Source of the DNA: Coniosporium tulheliwenetii
Taxonomy: Eukaryota > Ascomycota > Dothideomycetes
Length of the DNA stretch: 64,000 nt
NCBI GenBank assembly: GCA_030247845.1
Contig: JAPDRP010000009.1
Span: 434,001-498,000 of the forward strand
Direction of reading: 5' to 3'
Positions 33,333 to 45,131 of the stretch are shown piece by piece. The translations under genes were made by a program, and so were the position numbers. Positions within the stretch are counted from its first letter, which is position 1. Every line of letters begins with the position of its first letter. Under the pieces are notes generated by a model. It was not told where the DNA came from and searched no databases. It saw only the letters and a list, made by a program, of their open reading frames with translations.

Positions 33333-34077
33333 ATGCCACGACGCGCAAAACGAAAAGCCGTCGTAGAAGGTGATGAAGGCGATTCGAAGAGCTCGAATCC
33401 TGCTAAGGTAACGCGGCTTGATGACATCTCTTCCGCCAAAGACGAATCATCCACCGCTACGACGTCAGTGCCGAATGAGCAACAAAGCAGTAACGACTCG
33501 AAGAGTCTAAAGAAACTCACGATCACGGAAGAAGTTGGCGATATCTTTGACGCGCCAGACAACGCAGTAATCATCCATGCATGCAACTGCCTCGGTCACT
33601 GTAAGTTCACGCCAGATAATTCAATGGCTCTCATGAAGCTGACACGGGCATCCAGGGGGAGCCGGCATCGCAGCAGCGTTCAGGGAGCGTTACCCAAAAG
33701 CCCTCAAGTTTCATGAAGCGCATTGCAACAAATTCAGCAACAAGCAGGATCTATTAGGCACAGCACAACTCATCTTTCCGGCCGAGTCTGACAGCACAAG
33801 GCGGCGGCACTTTGTCGGCTGTCTCTTCACGAGTTGTTTCTATGGCCGCAAGAAGGACTCTCCGGCGGTCATACTAGAGAACACTGGACCGGCCATGGTT
33901 GACCTCCTCCGTCAGATTGCTGAGGCCAAGAAGTCGGCTAAGATCAGCGAAGTAAGAATGTGTCAAATCAACTCTGGGATGTTCAAGGTGCCATGGGCGA
34001 AGACGAAAGCGGTACTAGAAGATATCATTCTGGAAGATGGCATGCCTGAGAAGATCAGAGTGTTCTCTCTGAAATGA
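33333..34077 (+). CDS. Macro-domain ADP-ribose 1''-phosphate phosphatase-like protein (Poa1 type)
   Basis: 229 aa, two exons: 33333-33600 and 33656-34077, with a 55-nt intron. Residues about 1-70 are charged and disordered with basic clusters (MPRRAKRKAVVEGDEGD), possibly a nuclear signal. The macro fold starts at LTITEEVGDIFDAP and contains the ligand-binding wording NAVIIHACNCLGHWGAGIAA split by the intron, then FRERYPKALKFHEAHC, HFVGCLFTSCFYGRK and the end INSGMFKVPWAKTKAVLEDI. Yeast Poa1 removes the 1''-phosphate from ADP-ribose made in tRNA splicing; related proteins reverse protein ADP-ribosylation. Family membership is clear; the exact substrate is inferred. Confidence 0.88.
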
Positions 34078-34548
34078 GCGCTGTCCAGTACCACGTTGGT
34101 ACAGTTCCCAGCAGTAAACTTTGACCATACTTCCGCCACATCCGCCACATCCGCTGCCTGCTGAGCCTGAAGCGCTTTCGAGAAAGTTTAGTATCTCTCG
34201 ATCTGGCGGGCGTTACTGGTATCCTGATACCCTGTTGTCACGTTCCTTGGTCTGCATTCTGTTTAGCTTCTTTGAGATGTCGATTTTACGCATACCCCTG
34301 ACGCATGTCGCTGTTGAAAGATGTTTGCTGTTTCATGCCGTGTGTCGCTGTGCGCTTTTCGCACGTGTAATTGTACTTTGTTCGTATACTGCAGGAACAC
34401 GATGTATCTCAGCCGAAAAGAAGCGCCTTGCAATGCCAGACTCCGCGCTCATCCGTCCTGAATGCCGCCCTCTTAGCCATCCGTTGAGCCAACGAACACC
34501 TGAATACCAAACCAAAATGCTACCAAAGCTGACAAACTGTGGTGCCAG
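34078..34548. other. Convergent spacer
   Basis: 471 bp between the macro-domain gene and the histone-fold gene, tail to tail. It contains a short TCCGCCACA direct repeat near 34132; otherwise nothing recognised. Confidence 0.5.
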
Positions 34549-35640
34549 TCATCCCATGGCCGTGCCGTTACCCACAGTGTCCGTCCTTCCACTGTTGCCC
34601 GCTCCATTCATCCGCGGACCTCTCATCTCCATCTCCAGCTGATGATCTTCTGCGTCGTCATCCTGGCGGCTACCGGCCGTCACCCCAGAATCCACATCCA
34701 TCTCATCTTCATCGCTGCCTTCTTCCTCCTCCTCCTCTTCTTCTTCCTCATCCTCCTCATCGTCGACGGCAGTCACACTATCGTGCCCATTCACCTGCCC
34801 GTGCCCATCCGTCTGCGCATCCACCGCTTTCTCCTCCCGCACAAGCCCCAGCGTCGTCTGCCCATTCGCCGCCAACCCCTGCTGCTCCTTCCTCGCCTTC
34901 TCGGCCTCCTGCCTCCGTTTCACATCTCCCCACTTCACCGTCCTAGGCACCACACTCTCAAGGAACTCCAGATTGTCGAACCGCGCGACAGCCGTAGCGA
35001 CGTCTCGGTACTGCACGTTACGTCTCGGCTTCTTGGTCTCTGACTTGACGACATCGTGCGCCTTCTCGGCGAGGTACTGGATGAACATCTCGGTCGCGCA
35101 GGCGATGACGAAGGCGGCGTTGTTGGAGCAGGGGCCGACTTCGTCGTCGGCGTGGATGATTTTCTTGACGCGGGCGACTGTAATTGGAGGAGCGTATTAG
35201 TATGCTGGGTGCTTTATGACCATAGACGGCTACGAAGAAACAAACACAGAAGCCCCGGTACCAGATGTCGGGAGCAACGCGCGGCCAGGCGAATCTGACA
35301 TGATTGTGCAATCGAGGTTGCTGATCTTAGGGTCGTATAGACTCTAACTCCATATCTTCGATGTCCTCGTCCGCAGCGGCAATGAGGGATAAATCCATGG
35401 GCTTGTTGTCGCAACGCGCGCACTCCAATGTCTCCCTGGCTGGGCATGGTGACGGATCCTTTGGCCGGATAGTATACGTGAAAGGCCTCACGCTGGCGTA
35501 ATTTGTGGTGTTCGCGATGTTCATACCTCCGAGTTGGGGATACATAAGAAAGGTTCAGGCGAGACTTGGTACGTACGTGGTAATGATACTGTTCCGGTAT
35601 ACTCCTGAGGAGGAGCAATGGGCGTGTTGTTGTATGGCAT
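34549..35640 (-). CDS. Histone-fold protein, CBF/NF-Y class (likely DNA polymerase epsilon / chromatin accessibility subunit, Dpb3-like)
   Basis: 230 aa, two exons: 35640-35577 and 35177-34549, with a 399-nt intron. Exon 1 gives MPYNNTPIAPPQEYTGTVSL, and splicing continues LARVKKIIHADDEV, the start of a histone fold, then CSNNAAFVIACATEMFIQYL, AEKAHDVVKSE, RRNVQYRDVATAVARFDNLE and FLESVVPRTV. This matches fungal Dpb3/CHRAC-15-like proteins, which pair with a Dpb4-type partner on polymerase epsilon or ISWI remodellers. The C-terminal third is a highly acidic tail with an 11-residue Glu run. The intron is six times longer than others in the window and holds a 72-aa ORF (35327-35545) of unknown meaning. 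Which histone-fold subclass it is remains uncertain. Confidence 0.85.
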
Positions 35641-36094
35641 ATTGGCGCTGGGTGTGTAGAGTATGCAAGGAACGGAGGTATTAGAAGGAGTGAGGTCGTT
35701 GGAGCCTTCTTGATGTAGGTACTGGTAGTAAGCGGGGTGGTGGAAGTTGACCCTGCAGGTGGCCCTGTAAGAACTTCCTGAGCTTAGCTGCAGTACGCTA
35801 TCTGCGATGGGTTAAGAGATATGAGATTCAATGACGCGTAGCAAACTTCGTAGTCTTGTGGATTCGTGCTTTGACGCGTAAGATCGAATCCGTGAACTTG
35901 ATATTCTCCTCGTTCGCCGGAACTCAAAAGTGCTGTAGCGGAGAAACTTCGGAGCCTCATATTCAAGCTCACTTCCGTTCATCTGCCTGGACCCTTCCGT
36001 GGCCCTACCTTCGAACACTGTCCCAGCCCGACGCGTGCATATAGAACGTGGGAGGGTATCTCAAAGGTCGCCCTGTCGCCGACTACACGATGCC
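35641..36094. promoter_or_regulatory. Divergent promoter histone-fold gene / CLC gene
   Basis: 454 bp between two divergent start codons. No particular motif recognised. Confidence 0.45.
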
Positions 36095-38810
36095 ATGAGC
36101 CGCCGACCAAGCGCCCTGTCCGTTCGCCGCAGGTCCTCTGTTGTCCCCGCAGCCCAGCTCACACGGCGCGCTTCCGCCATCTCCAACGCCGAAACCGGCT
36201 ACGATGAAGCCGCGGTGACCGCCGACCAAGCCATCCACGAGGAAATCGACGAGATCAAAAGATACGAGGACTTCACCACAATCGACTGGGTCCAAGACGC
36301 GGCTCGTGAACAGCTCCGGCGCAAAGCGCGGCGGCAGGAGGCTGCGGGCTTCTTCGAGCGCAATGGCCGTCTAGGCTGGCGGAGGAAGCTGTGGGAGTCG
36401 TATGATGCTGGGCAGGCGTGGATTGTCGTTACACTCATTGGGGCCGCAATTGGCCTGAACGCTGCTTTCCTCAATATCGTTACGGAGTGGCTATCGGATA
36501 TCAAACTGGGATATTGTACAACAGCATTCTACTTGAACGAGAACTTTTGCTGCTGGGGAGCGGAGAGTGGGTGCGCGGAGTGGCATAGATGGAGCTCAAT
36601 CTGGCCTGTAAATTATATGCTTTATATCGTCTTCTCTGTAGGCTGCCAACTCTCATATCCACCTACTTTTATGACCAGCCTGCTGACTACACTGCAGGCT
36701 GTCTTTGCGTTCAGTGCGGCACGCCTAGTAAAGTCCTTCGCACCGTATGCCGCGGGATCTGGCATTTCCGAGATCAAATGCATCATTGCGGGTTTTGTCA
36801 TGAAGGGATTTCTTGGTCCATGGACTTTACTCATCAAGTCTATCAGCCTACCTTTGGCCATCGCCTCTGGTCTTTCCGTGGGCAAGGAAGGTCCCAGTGT
36901 CCACTATGCTGTATGCACAGGCAATGTAATCTCGCAATTCTTTGCCAAGTACAAGCGCAACGCTTCAAAGACCCGCGAGATTTTAAGCGCGTGTGCTGCC
37001 GCTGGCGTTGGGGTCGCCTTTGGGAGTCCCATCGGTGGCGTTCTGTTCTCATTGGAGGCAAGTGGGACGTCCAGAGGATTTCGTGCCTTGCTGACGGCTT
37101 GATGTAGGAAATGTCAAATTACTTTCCACTGAAGACGATGTGGAGGAGCTACTTCTGCGCACTAGTAGCTACCGCTGTTCTAGCAGCAATGAACCCGTTC
37201 CGTACGGGGCAGCTCGTCATGTTTCAAGTCAAGTATGACCGGGACTGGCACTTTTTCGAGACCATCTTTTACATCATCATCGGCATCTTTGGCGGTCTCT
37301 ACGGAGCTTTCGTTATCAAGTGGAACCTACGCGCGCAAGCATTTCGGAAGAAGTATCTTGCAAAATATCCCATTATGGAAGCGACGCTGCTTGCGCTACT
37401 GACAGCGATTATTTGCTACCCCAATATGTTTTTGCGCATAGACATGACAGAGAGCATGGAGATTCTGTTTCTAGAGTGCGAAGGCGATCACGACTATGAC
37501 GAGCTATGCGAGTAAGTGTTTCCTTGCGATCAGTCGCCGTACCATTGCTCACGACAGGCAGACGCCAAAACCGTTGGCGGATGATTATATCTCTCGCCCT
37601 GGCCACCGTCGTCCGCACCGGCCTTGTTATCATTTCATACGGCTGTAAAGTGCCTGCAGGTATCTTTGTGCCGTCAATGGCAATCGGTGCCTCATTCGGC
37701 AGAATGGTCGGCATTTTCGTCGAGGCTCTCCACGAAGCCTTTCCCAGCTCGCAGTTCTTCGCTGCATGTAAGCCAGACGTGCCGTGCATCACGCCTGGAA
37801 CGTACGCTTTCTTGGGAGCTGGTGCGGCTTTGAGTGGGATCATGCACATCACGGTATCTGTGGTGGTCATCATGTTCGAGCTCACTGGCGCGCTTACGTA
37901 TATCCTGCCCACGATGATCGTGGTTGGAGTCACTAAGGCTGTTGGCGAACGCTTCGGCAAGGGAGGCATCGCGGATCGCGCCATCTGGTTCAATGGTTTC
38001 CCGTTTCTCGACAACAAGGAAGAGCACATCTTCGGCGTGCCTGTCTCGCAAGTAATGACGACTAATGTCACGAGCCTGCCCTCGTCTGGTCTGGAACTCC
38101 GCTATGTGGAGAAGATAATGACCGAGAACATCTATCAGGGCTATCCCATCGTCGAAAGCCACCAGAGCAAAACCCTAGTAGGCTACATCGGCCGCACGGA
38201 GCTGCGCTATGCCATCGATCGCGCAAAAAGAGACCAGATGGTCCCGCAGAACGCAAAGTGCTACTTCACACCCCCAACCGTACGGCCCGCCACCACGCCC
38301 TCTGCCACCGTCCCCGCCGTAACCTTCGACACCATCGCCGCAACATCCGCCCAAATGGCCGTCGACTTCAGCCGCTTCATCGACCCCACGCCACTCTCCG
38401 TCCACCCCCGGCTCCCGCTCGAGACGGTCATGGAAGTCTTCAAGAAGATGGGCCCGCGGGTCATCCTCATCGAGTACCGTGGAAAGCTGACTGGCCTAGT
38501 GACAGTCAAAGACTGCCTTAAGTACCAGTTCAAGGTCGAAGCGCACGAGAACCCGAGAGATGAAGGCACGGTGCAAGAGGCGCAGGAAAAGCTGTGGGGA
38601 TGGATGAGCAGGGCGGGGGGATGGATTGCGGGAAAGGTCTCTGGTGTAAGTCGTGGAAGGCTTAGGCTGGGCGATGGTAACGTTGGTAGGGGAGGAGCAG
38701 CAGCTTGTTGTCACCGAGTAGTCCTGGGAGTCGGGATGGGAGGGGGAATGAGGGCAGGGGAGAAGGTCCGGCTGTTGAGTTGGAAGATAGAGGGGGATAG
38801 AGGAATATAG
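36095..38810 (+). CDS. CLC chloride channel / transporter with CBS pair (Gef1-like)
   Basis: Intracellular or plasma-membrane CLC protein; yeast Gef1 balances charge in Golgi/vacuole acidification. Exons 36095-36637, 36698-37057, 37108-37511 and 37562-38810. Intron 2 is a GC-AG intron (donor GCAAGT at 37058); the others are GT-AG, and intron 3 ends at a second AG (37561). The N-terminus is cytosolic and basic; family motifs GSGISEIK, GKEGPSVHYA and GSPIGGVLFSLEE follow, then GIFVPSMAIGASFGR. GSGISE rather than GSGIPE is also found in yeast Gef1. Two CBS domains: VSQVMTTNVTSL to YAIDR, and PTPLSVHPRLPLETVMEVF to VTVKDCLKY. The start is ATG 36095 (an upstream GTG in frame is ignored). The last ~40 residues look wrong: one more G in GGGG at 38689-38692 would give an end in PAVELEDRGG (stop at 38800), like relatives as I recall them. 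Confidence 0.93.
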
Positions 38811-39210
38811 AGCATGGTCGTCGCGCGTTCAAGTAGTCGCAATCGAAAGCATGTCCCAAACTCGAACTTTACAAGGCCACCGATGCGTGGTCTCTACTTG
38901 CTGCATCAACCCTGACTATGGATCTTAGTGAATAGAGCATAGTGCTGTTTTTGATGAGCAGGGGTTGCAGGTGGTGTTGACAGCCAGAAGCAACCCTGCT
39001 GGCACCGGGACGCGCCAAGCTACGTCACCTGCTCCAAGCTCTCAGCTCCAGCTTGCTGGAGCCGGCGCGATATTTTCAAGCTCATTCACACCCCCTACTC
39101 TCTCAAGGCCATAGAATGGGTTTGGTGGTCCCCTATCCCGCGCCGTAGTCCTCTCCGCCCGCAGTTGCAAACTCTGCCTATCATTGTCACACTGCAGCCG
39201 GACCCTTACC
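38811..39210. other. Intergenic spacer / NDE promoter
   Basis: 400 bp between two plus-strand genes. It contains an inverted GCTCCAAGC / GCTGGAGC-like match around 39030-39063, probably chance. Nothing else recognised. Confidence 0.45.
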
Positions 39211-41373
39211 ATGCTTCCAAGGAGCATCGGCGCACGCAGCACGCGTTGCTCCTCAGCCCTTCAGCTACAACGCCTCTCAACGCAATGCCCTCGAACCCAT
39301 AGCCTACTGCCACCGAGCCGGATATACCACAGCAGAAGCTCACTCGTCGCTGGAGCAAAGACACATAAAGCTGCAAGATGGCGCCCACCCCTACCTGCCA
39401 CGAAACGATCCCTCACCACCAAACCATTGCCTACGACACAGTCCCGGTTCGTCAGGTTCTGCTATCGAAGCGCTGCATACTGTGGAAGTGTTGTCCTTGT
39501 TACCGGCGCTGTTATTACGGCATTCTTCATCTACGATGCCACCACGTACAAACACGATCCCTCCAACGAAGAAATCACAGTTTCGGAGCTGGCCCTGCAC
39601 CCCAAAAGAGGAGGACCTAAGAATCTGCCGATAGCTTCGGTTCTCGTGGACGACGACGACCTCGAGGGTAGGGATATGCAGACGCAGAAATACAAGCCGA
39701 AGCTGGTGATCCTTGGTACGGGATGGGGGAGTGTCGCGCTGTTGAAGGGACTGAACCCGGACGATTACCACATAACCGTTGTCTCGCCGTCCAACTACTT
39801 CCTCTTCACGCCAATGCTACCTTCAGCGACTGTTGGAACATTAGAGCTGAGATCGTTGGTTGAACCTATCCGGCGCATAATCACGAGAGTAAAAGGTCAC
39901 TTCTTGAAAGCTCAAGCCGAGGACGTGGACTTTTCGGAAAAACTGGTCGAGGTATCCGCGCTGGGACCCAATGGCGAGGAGCAGCATTTCTATCTGCCTT
40001 ACGACAAGCTCGTCATCGGTGTTGGTAAGCGAGTACTCAAAGACCTCGGGAACACCATCGGCTAATAGGTACAGGTTCTGTGACAAACCCGCATGGTGTC
40101 AAAGGTCTCGAGAACTGCCACTTCCTCAAGGATGTGAGGGATGCACGGAAAATACGAAACACCGTCATGCGCAACCTGGAAACCGCTTGTCTACCTACAA
40201 CTTCGGACGAGGAACGTAAAAGACTATTGTCGTTCGTCATCAGCGGTGGCGGCCCAACTGGTGTTGAGTTTGCTGCCGAGCTCTTCGACATGCTGAATGA
40301 GGATCTCTGCAATTACTTTCCCAAAATCCTGCGATCAGAAATATCGGTTCACGTTATACAAAGCAGAGGCCACATTCTGAACACTTACGACGAAGCTTTG
40401 TCGAGATACGCTGAGGCACGATTCGCTCACGACCACGTCGATGTCCTGACGAATTCTAGGGTCAAGGAAGTCCAGCCGGACAAGATCCTGTTTACTCAGA
40501 AGGACGAAGAAACCGGCAAGATTGTAACCAAAGAGTTGCCAATGGGTTTCTGCCTATGGTCCACAGGTGTTTCGCAACCCGAATTTTGCAAAAAGCTTGC
40601 CAAGAAACTAGACGGCCAGAAGAACAGGCATGCTCTCGAGACTGACTCCCATCTTCGCCTAATTGGTGCGCCGCTGGGCGACGTGTATGCAATAGGCGAC
40701 TGCAGCACCGTGCAGAACAACGTATCCGACCACATTGTCACATTTCTGCGCACGCTCGCCTGGGAAAGGGGCAAGGACCCCCAGCAGATGGAGATTTCGT
40801 ACAAAGACTGGCGCAGCGTCGCCAAGCGCGTCAAGCAGCGCTTTCCTCAAGCTTCTGACCACCTGCGCCGCCTAGACCGGCTGTTCGAGCAGTACGACAA
40901 GGACAAGAGCGGCAAGCTCGACTTTGGCGAATTGCACGAGCTGCTCCACCAGATCGACTCGAAACTAACTTCTCTCCCGGCGACGGCGCAGAGAGCGCAT
41001 CAGCAGGGTCAGTATCTGGCTCGCAAGCTGAACAAGATTGCGCAGGCGGCGCCCGGGATGCGGTTGAACGAGATAGATTACGGTGACCTTGATGAGGCGG
41101 TATACAAAGCTTTTGAATACAAGCATCTCGGCAGCTTGGCCTACATCGGAAATGCGGCGGTGTTTGACATCAATGGACTGAATTTCTCGGGTGGGCTGCT
41201 GGCGGTGTACCTCTGGAGATCGGTCTACTTTGCGCAAAGCGTCAGTTTCAGGACGCGTGTTCTGATGGCTATGGATTGGACGAAGCGGGCGCTTTTTGGG
41301 AGAGGTGAGTACACCAACTGCGTGCATAGGAACGGTATACTGACGGCACCTTACAGACATGATGAACTACTAG
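39211..41373 (+). CDS. External rotenone-insensitive NADH:ubiquinone oxidoreductase with EF-hand
   Basis: Type II NADH dehydrogenase on the outer face of the inner mitochondrial membrane; it feeds cytosolic NADH electrons to ubiquinone without pumping protons. 686 aa, three exons: 39211-40024, 40075-41304 and 41357-41373. An Arg/Ser-rich presequence of about 90 residues is followed by one membrane anchor (YCGSVVLVTGAVITAFFIYD). FAD site: VILGTGWGSVALLKGL. NADH site: VISGGGPTGVEFAAEL. ALETDSHLRLIGAPLGDVYA and IGDC lead into the FAD-binding end. Between the NADH domain and the C-terminal membrane-binding part sits an EF-hand, LFEQYDKDKSGKLDFGELHE, with ligands D-x-D-x-S-x-K-x-x-x-x-E. This is the Neurospora NDE1-type calcium-responsive architecture. 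A tiny last exon supplies the usual end, RDMMNY. Confidence 0.95.
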
Positions 41374-41611
41374 ACAAGCAGCAGCAGCCAGCACCTGTGA
41401 TTGCCCTCCCTCCAGGCATTGTTTGTAGTCCCGTTTACCTGGCGAGCGACAGCGGCGCACGCCCTAAGACGCTGTACATTATTCTACCAATAAATTCAGA
41501 GCGGTACCCACATATCGGATCTCGTAACGCCCTGCTTGATGCAACGCTTTTAAACAGAAAAACAATGAGCGCAATACTTTGCTTGACCTTGTTCCCCTAC
41601 AGCACCACAGC

Positions 41612-43874
41612 TCAAGCTCTCTTCGACTTGCCCTTCACTTTGTCCACCAGCTTCTTCAGATCATCGCCCTCGCCTCGGCCTGCCCCATTCATCCCGCCCT
41701 GCTTTGCCTTCTTACTAACCCTATCCTCAGCATCCACACCCTCATCCCTCGCGCCCTTCCTCTTCTTCCTGCCCTCCTCAAGCAAAGCCTTCATCCCCTC
41801 CGTGTGCTTAAACTTCGGATTCGTCGGATCGATCGCAAACTCATGACTCTCAAACAGCCTCGCAAATCGCGGATCCTGGGTATCTAACCTGAAGCCCTCA
41901 GCCCCAGCTCCCTCTCCAACTTCCGCATCACCATCAGCAGCGCCCTCGCCAGCTTTTGGCTTCCGACCCTTCTTCCCGCGGCGCTTCTTCTCCTTCTCCG
42001 CCTTCGCAATCTCGTTCATGTCGAAGTGCCGCATCTTCTCATCGTCCGCAAGGAGCAACTCCAGATCCGCACGCTGCTTGACCGATGCGGCGGCCTCTGC
42101 ATCCCGCTGCTCGCGCTTGCGAGCCTTGTCTGCTTTTCGCGCGTCCCTAGCCGCTTTGCGAGACGTCTCGGCCGGGTCGTCGAAGAAGGGATCTGCGAAG
42201 GGGTCTGCGTTGTCCTCGTCTTGAGCGGCCTTGGTGTCGGCGGTATTCTGCGCGGCTGCCGGGCCGTCCACGACCGCATCGTCTTTGCCAGCTTTCGCGC
42301 GCTCTTTTCGCCGTGCTTTCCGTTCCTTCTCCTTGCGGATGTAGGCTTCGACCGTGGTCTCGTCTCTGATGGGCTCGTTCTCGAAAACGGATGCTTTCTG
42401 GGCATTGGTAGAGAGGCCAGAAGAGAACGTTATCTGCATATCGCCTACGGGTGCGCTCTCTTTGGTCTTCTTCGTCTTCTTCGGCTCAGAGCCTGAGAGA
42501 CCGAGTAAGGCGCGTAAGGCGGCGGCTTTGTCTTTCTTGCCTTTCAAGCCTATGGAGAAGCCGTTCGCTGCGTCCTCCTTTTCTTCCTCTTCATCGACTT
42601 CTTCGTCATCGGAGCTGTCGCTTCCAACATAGGCTTTTAGATCGTTCTCGTCGATTTCGGCTCTAGAGAATGCCCTCTTCTGGACTTCCTTCCTGTTGTT
42701 GTCATCCGCGTCCCACGTCAGCTTCACCTTGCTGTGCGTGAGTGCGTCTGTCACAAACTCCTTCGGCCTATACCCGTCCGGAACCCTATCACACCGATCT
42801 CGTGGCTTGTCGTCTTCGAAAGAGACGCCATCAGGTATGAAGCGCAGGTCAAAGAAGTTCGCCGAAGACAGGTACTCGCGCCCGTCCATAGCATCGTATA
42901 GCGCTTTCGCGGTCGCCGCAGAGGAGCACGTCAGCACAGCGTAGTAATACCTTAACCGCTCCAGCTGGTAAGCGCGTAGCGCAGGTGCATTGAACTCCTC
43001 GCCCGTATCTTCGGCCAGCAGGTCCTTCTTAATGCGCTCGTCTTCCGACTCGTCTTCCTCATCATCTCCCTCATCATCACGGTCAACCCCCTCTTCCCCG
43101 CCGCCGCAAATATCTCCCTCGGCGGTCCCTCCAACTGCTCCCTTTCTATCCTCTCCCTCCCAAACTCGCTCGGATACACCTCAACACTTAGAATCCGTCC
43201 GTCAGCCGGCGCAAAACTCGACGCGACAGCCATGATGTCCACAGCATCGATGTTATCCCAGTCGAGGTTCACAGCCGCAAGGCGCGACGAAGGTTCGCCC
43301 ATGGGTACATCCGCCGCCGTACCTTCCGCGAGCTCCGCTTCGTCCTCGACATCGACGTCTTCTTCGTCGTCTTCATCCGGTGAGTCGTCGCTGCTGGAAT
43401 CGTCGGAGGAGGAAAAGCCGCCTTCGCGCGCGGGGTCGTAGGTCCGGTCTGCGCGACGGAGCTCTTTGCGGATCAAGTCGTCGTCATCCTTCTCCTCGTT
43501 CTCCTCCTTGTCATTGTCCTCGTCCTCATCTTCCTCATCTTCGACTCGATAAAACCGCTCCAAGTCCCTTCGCCCCGCACCCTTCTCGATCCGTCTACCG
43601 TACCGGTCCACGCTGGCTTTCTGGGAGAAATCATCGTCGCGCAGCATGTGCGCGAAGCGCTGGTCGAGCTTGACATGGGTGTGGCGTTTGGAGGGGAGGC
43701 GGTAGCGGGGGTCGGTGTGGATGTTTGAGAAGCGTGGGTCGGCTGAAGTGTTATGAGGTTAGTCTGAGCTATGCGTATGCGAAAGGGCAGAAAATTGGGG
43801 TATGTACTGATTGTAGAGCTGGTTTTTGGGACGTTGCGGCCTTTGGGGCCTTTTTGTCTAGGAGGGGGCGCCAT
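41612..43874 (-). CDS. ESF1: ESF1 nucleolar pre-rRNA processing protein (frame-broken)
   Basis: Nucleolar protein of the 90S/SSU processome needed for 18S rRNA maturation. Exon 1 43874-43808 (MAPPPRQKGPKGRNVPKTSS, then TI), a 65-nt GT-AG intron, exon 2 43742-41612. The junction gives the family start ITDPRFSNIHTDPRYRLPSK, then VKLDQRFAHMLRDDDF, a very acidic stretch, LDWDNIDAVDIMAVASSF, and VEVYPSEFGRERIEREQLEG. The frame then breaks in GGGG at 43096-43099 (CCCC on plus). One more base continues with acidic repeats, then RAYQLERLRYYYAVLTCSSA and YDAMDGREYLSSANFFDLRF to the Lys-rich C-terminus with FRLDTQDPRFARLFES. One intact gene of about 730 aa is the clear reading. It converges with the NADH dehydrogenase gene (238 bp apart). 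Confidence 0.92.
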
Positions 43875-44263
43875 TGAAGTGGCTTGTACTGCAGCTCCTT
43901 GAGATGGGATCAGTTTTGGGAAGCACCAGGACGTAAGAGATGACCTCTGGCTCAAATAGAAGAGATTAATATGTGGAGATAGTGAGGTTGCAATATCAGT
44001 TGCACTTTGAGGTCTCCAGTGCGGTCAGTCGAATATTTTCTGCCGCGCGCGCCAAGATTTCAAGCTTTATCGATAGCGGCTCAACCTTGACAATCCGGGG
44101 AAAATGTGCCAGTGCGGAGATAGGCCTGCTCCGCTCCTGTCGCGTGCCGCCAGCTCTGCTCTACACTCTTCCTCTACAGCTCCAGTGCTACTCTCCAACT
44201 TACAAACACCTATCTACCATCAGTCGTAGCTCTGCGACCTCTATCCAGCCACGTCACCACACA
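43875..44263. promoter_or_regulatory. Divergent promoter ESF1 / microprotein gene
   Basis: 389 bp between divergent start codons; C/T-rich toward the microprotein start. No named motif found. Confidence 0.45.
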
Positions 44264-44617
44264 ATGGCCTTCAACCACTACCTCAAGTATGTCGCACTTC
44301 CCCCGAAATTCCCTCTGCTATGCGCTCACCGCTAGCATTATGTTTACCAACAATGGAGCTAATGCCCTTGTTCTAACGTCTAGTCGCCGCAATATCACCA
44401 TCTTCTCCGTCTTCACTCTCGCCGGCTCGTACTTTATCCTGAAATCGCGGACAATGCAGGCGAAGCGGCGTCAGCAGCTTGAGGGGAACTATAGCGTTGA
44501 GCCCACGCGGTCTGGTTAGTGCACTTAGTCATATTTGTCCCCCGGTCCATTACTAGATGGATGGCTGAGAGCTTGATGGCTAATATTTGGTGACTGTGTG
44601 TAGGCGGCGGAATTTAG
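44264..44617 (+). CDS. 55-aa membrane microprotein (three exons)
   Basis: Exons 44264-44286, 44384-44514 and 44604-44617; introns of 97 and 89 nt, GT-AG; the joined frame is exactly 168 nt. The protein begins MAFNHYLNRRNITIFSVFTL, continues AGSYFILKSRTMQAKRRQQL and ends EGNYSVEPTRSGGGI. It has one hydrophobic helix (about residues 11-27) followed by a basic stretch, typical of single-pass mitochondrial inner-membrane microproteins. I recall similar short fungal proteins ending in RSGGGI/V, but cannot name them. The three-exon structure with exact phases supports a real gene despite its size. Confidence 0.75.
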
Positions 44618-45131
44618 ATGGTGGGAGACTGAAGCAGCGTAAAGCGATACCACGAAACGATTATTCTGCCAGACGATACCTCCGGTTCAAGGTTCCAAAA
44701 TTTGCAACGGCACTGCAGCTACTGGCGATGCAGGATTGTATATAGGCGCTTCCTGTTCCGATTGTTTTTGAGATTGGGAAGTAGGCGTCCATGGTGTTCT
44801 GGTTCTTCGGCCGGAAGGAATGAAACACTGCTCGCTGTCCTCCTTTATGATGAGAGACATGTTTCCCCAGACTTCCCGCCATTGACTGCCTTCATGTGGG
44901 CCAAAAGTCTCACAGCTACTTCATCTCGAATTGAGCTATAGAAGATCCCTGCAGCTGAGCTGTCAGCATATGTAGCAGATACGATTCCCCGCATGGAGCT
45001 CTCCCTCGGCCCACCCAAATCAGCTTCAAGCTTCCCCGAAATTATAACCCTCCCTCCTCCATGTAGCCTTCCAACCTGACATGTAACTACAACCCGCCTC
45101 GACCGGCACGTCCTGTAACAAATCTGGCACA
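44618..45131. other. Intergenic spacer
   Basis: 514 bp between two plus-strand genes; no gene or motif recognised. The last 60 bp are C/T-rich, as expected of the promoter of the following gene. Confidence 0.5.
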
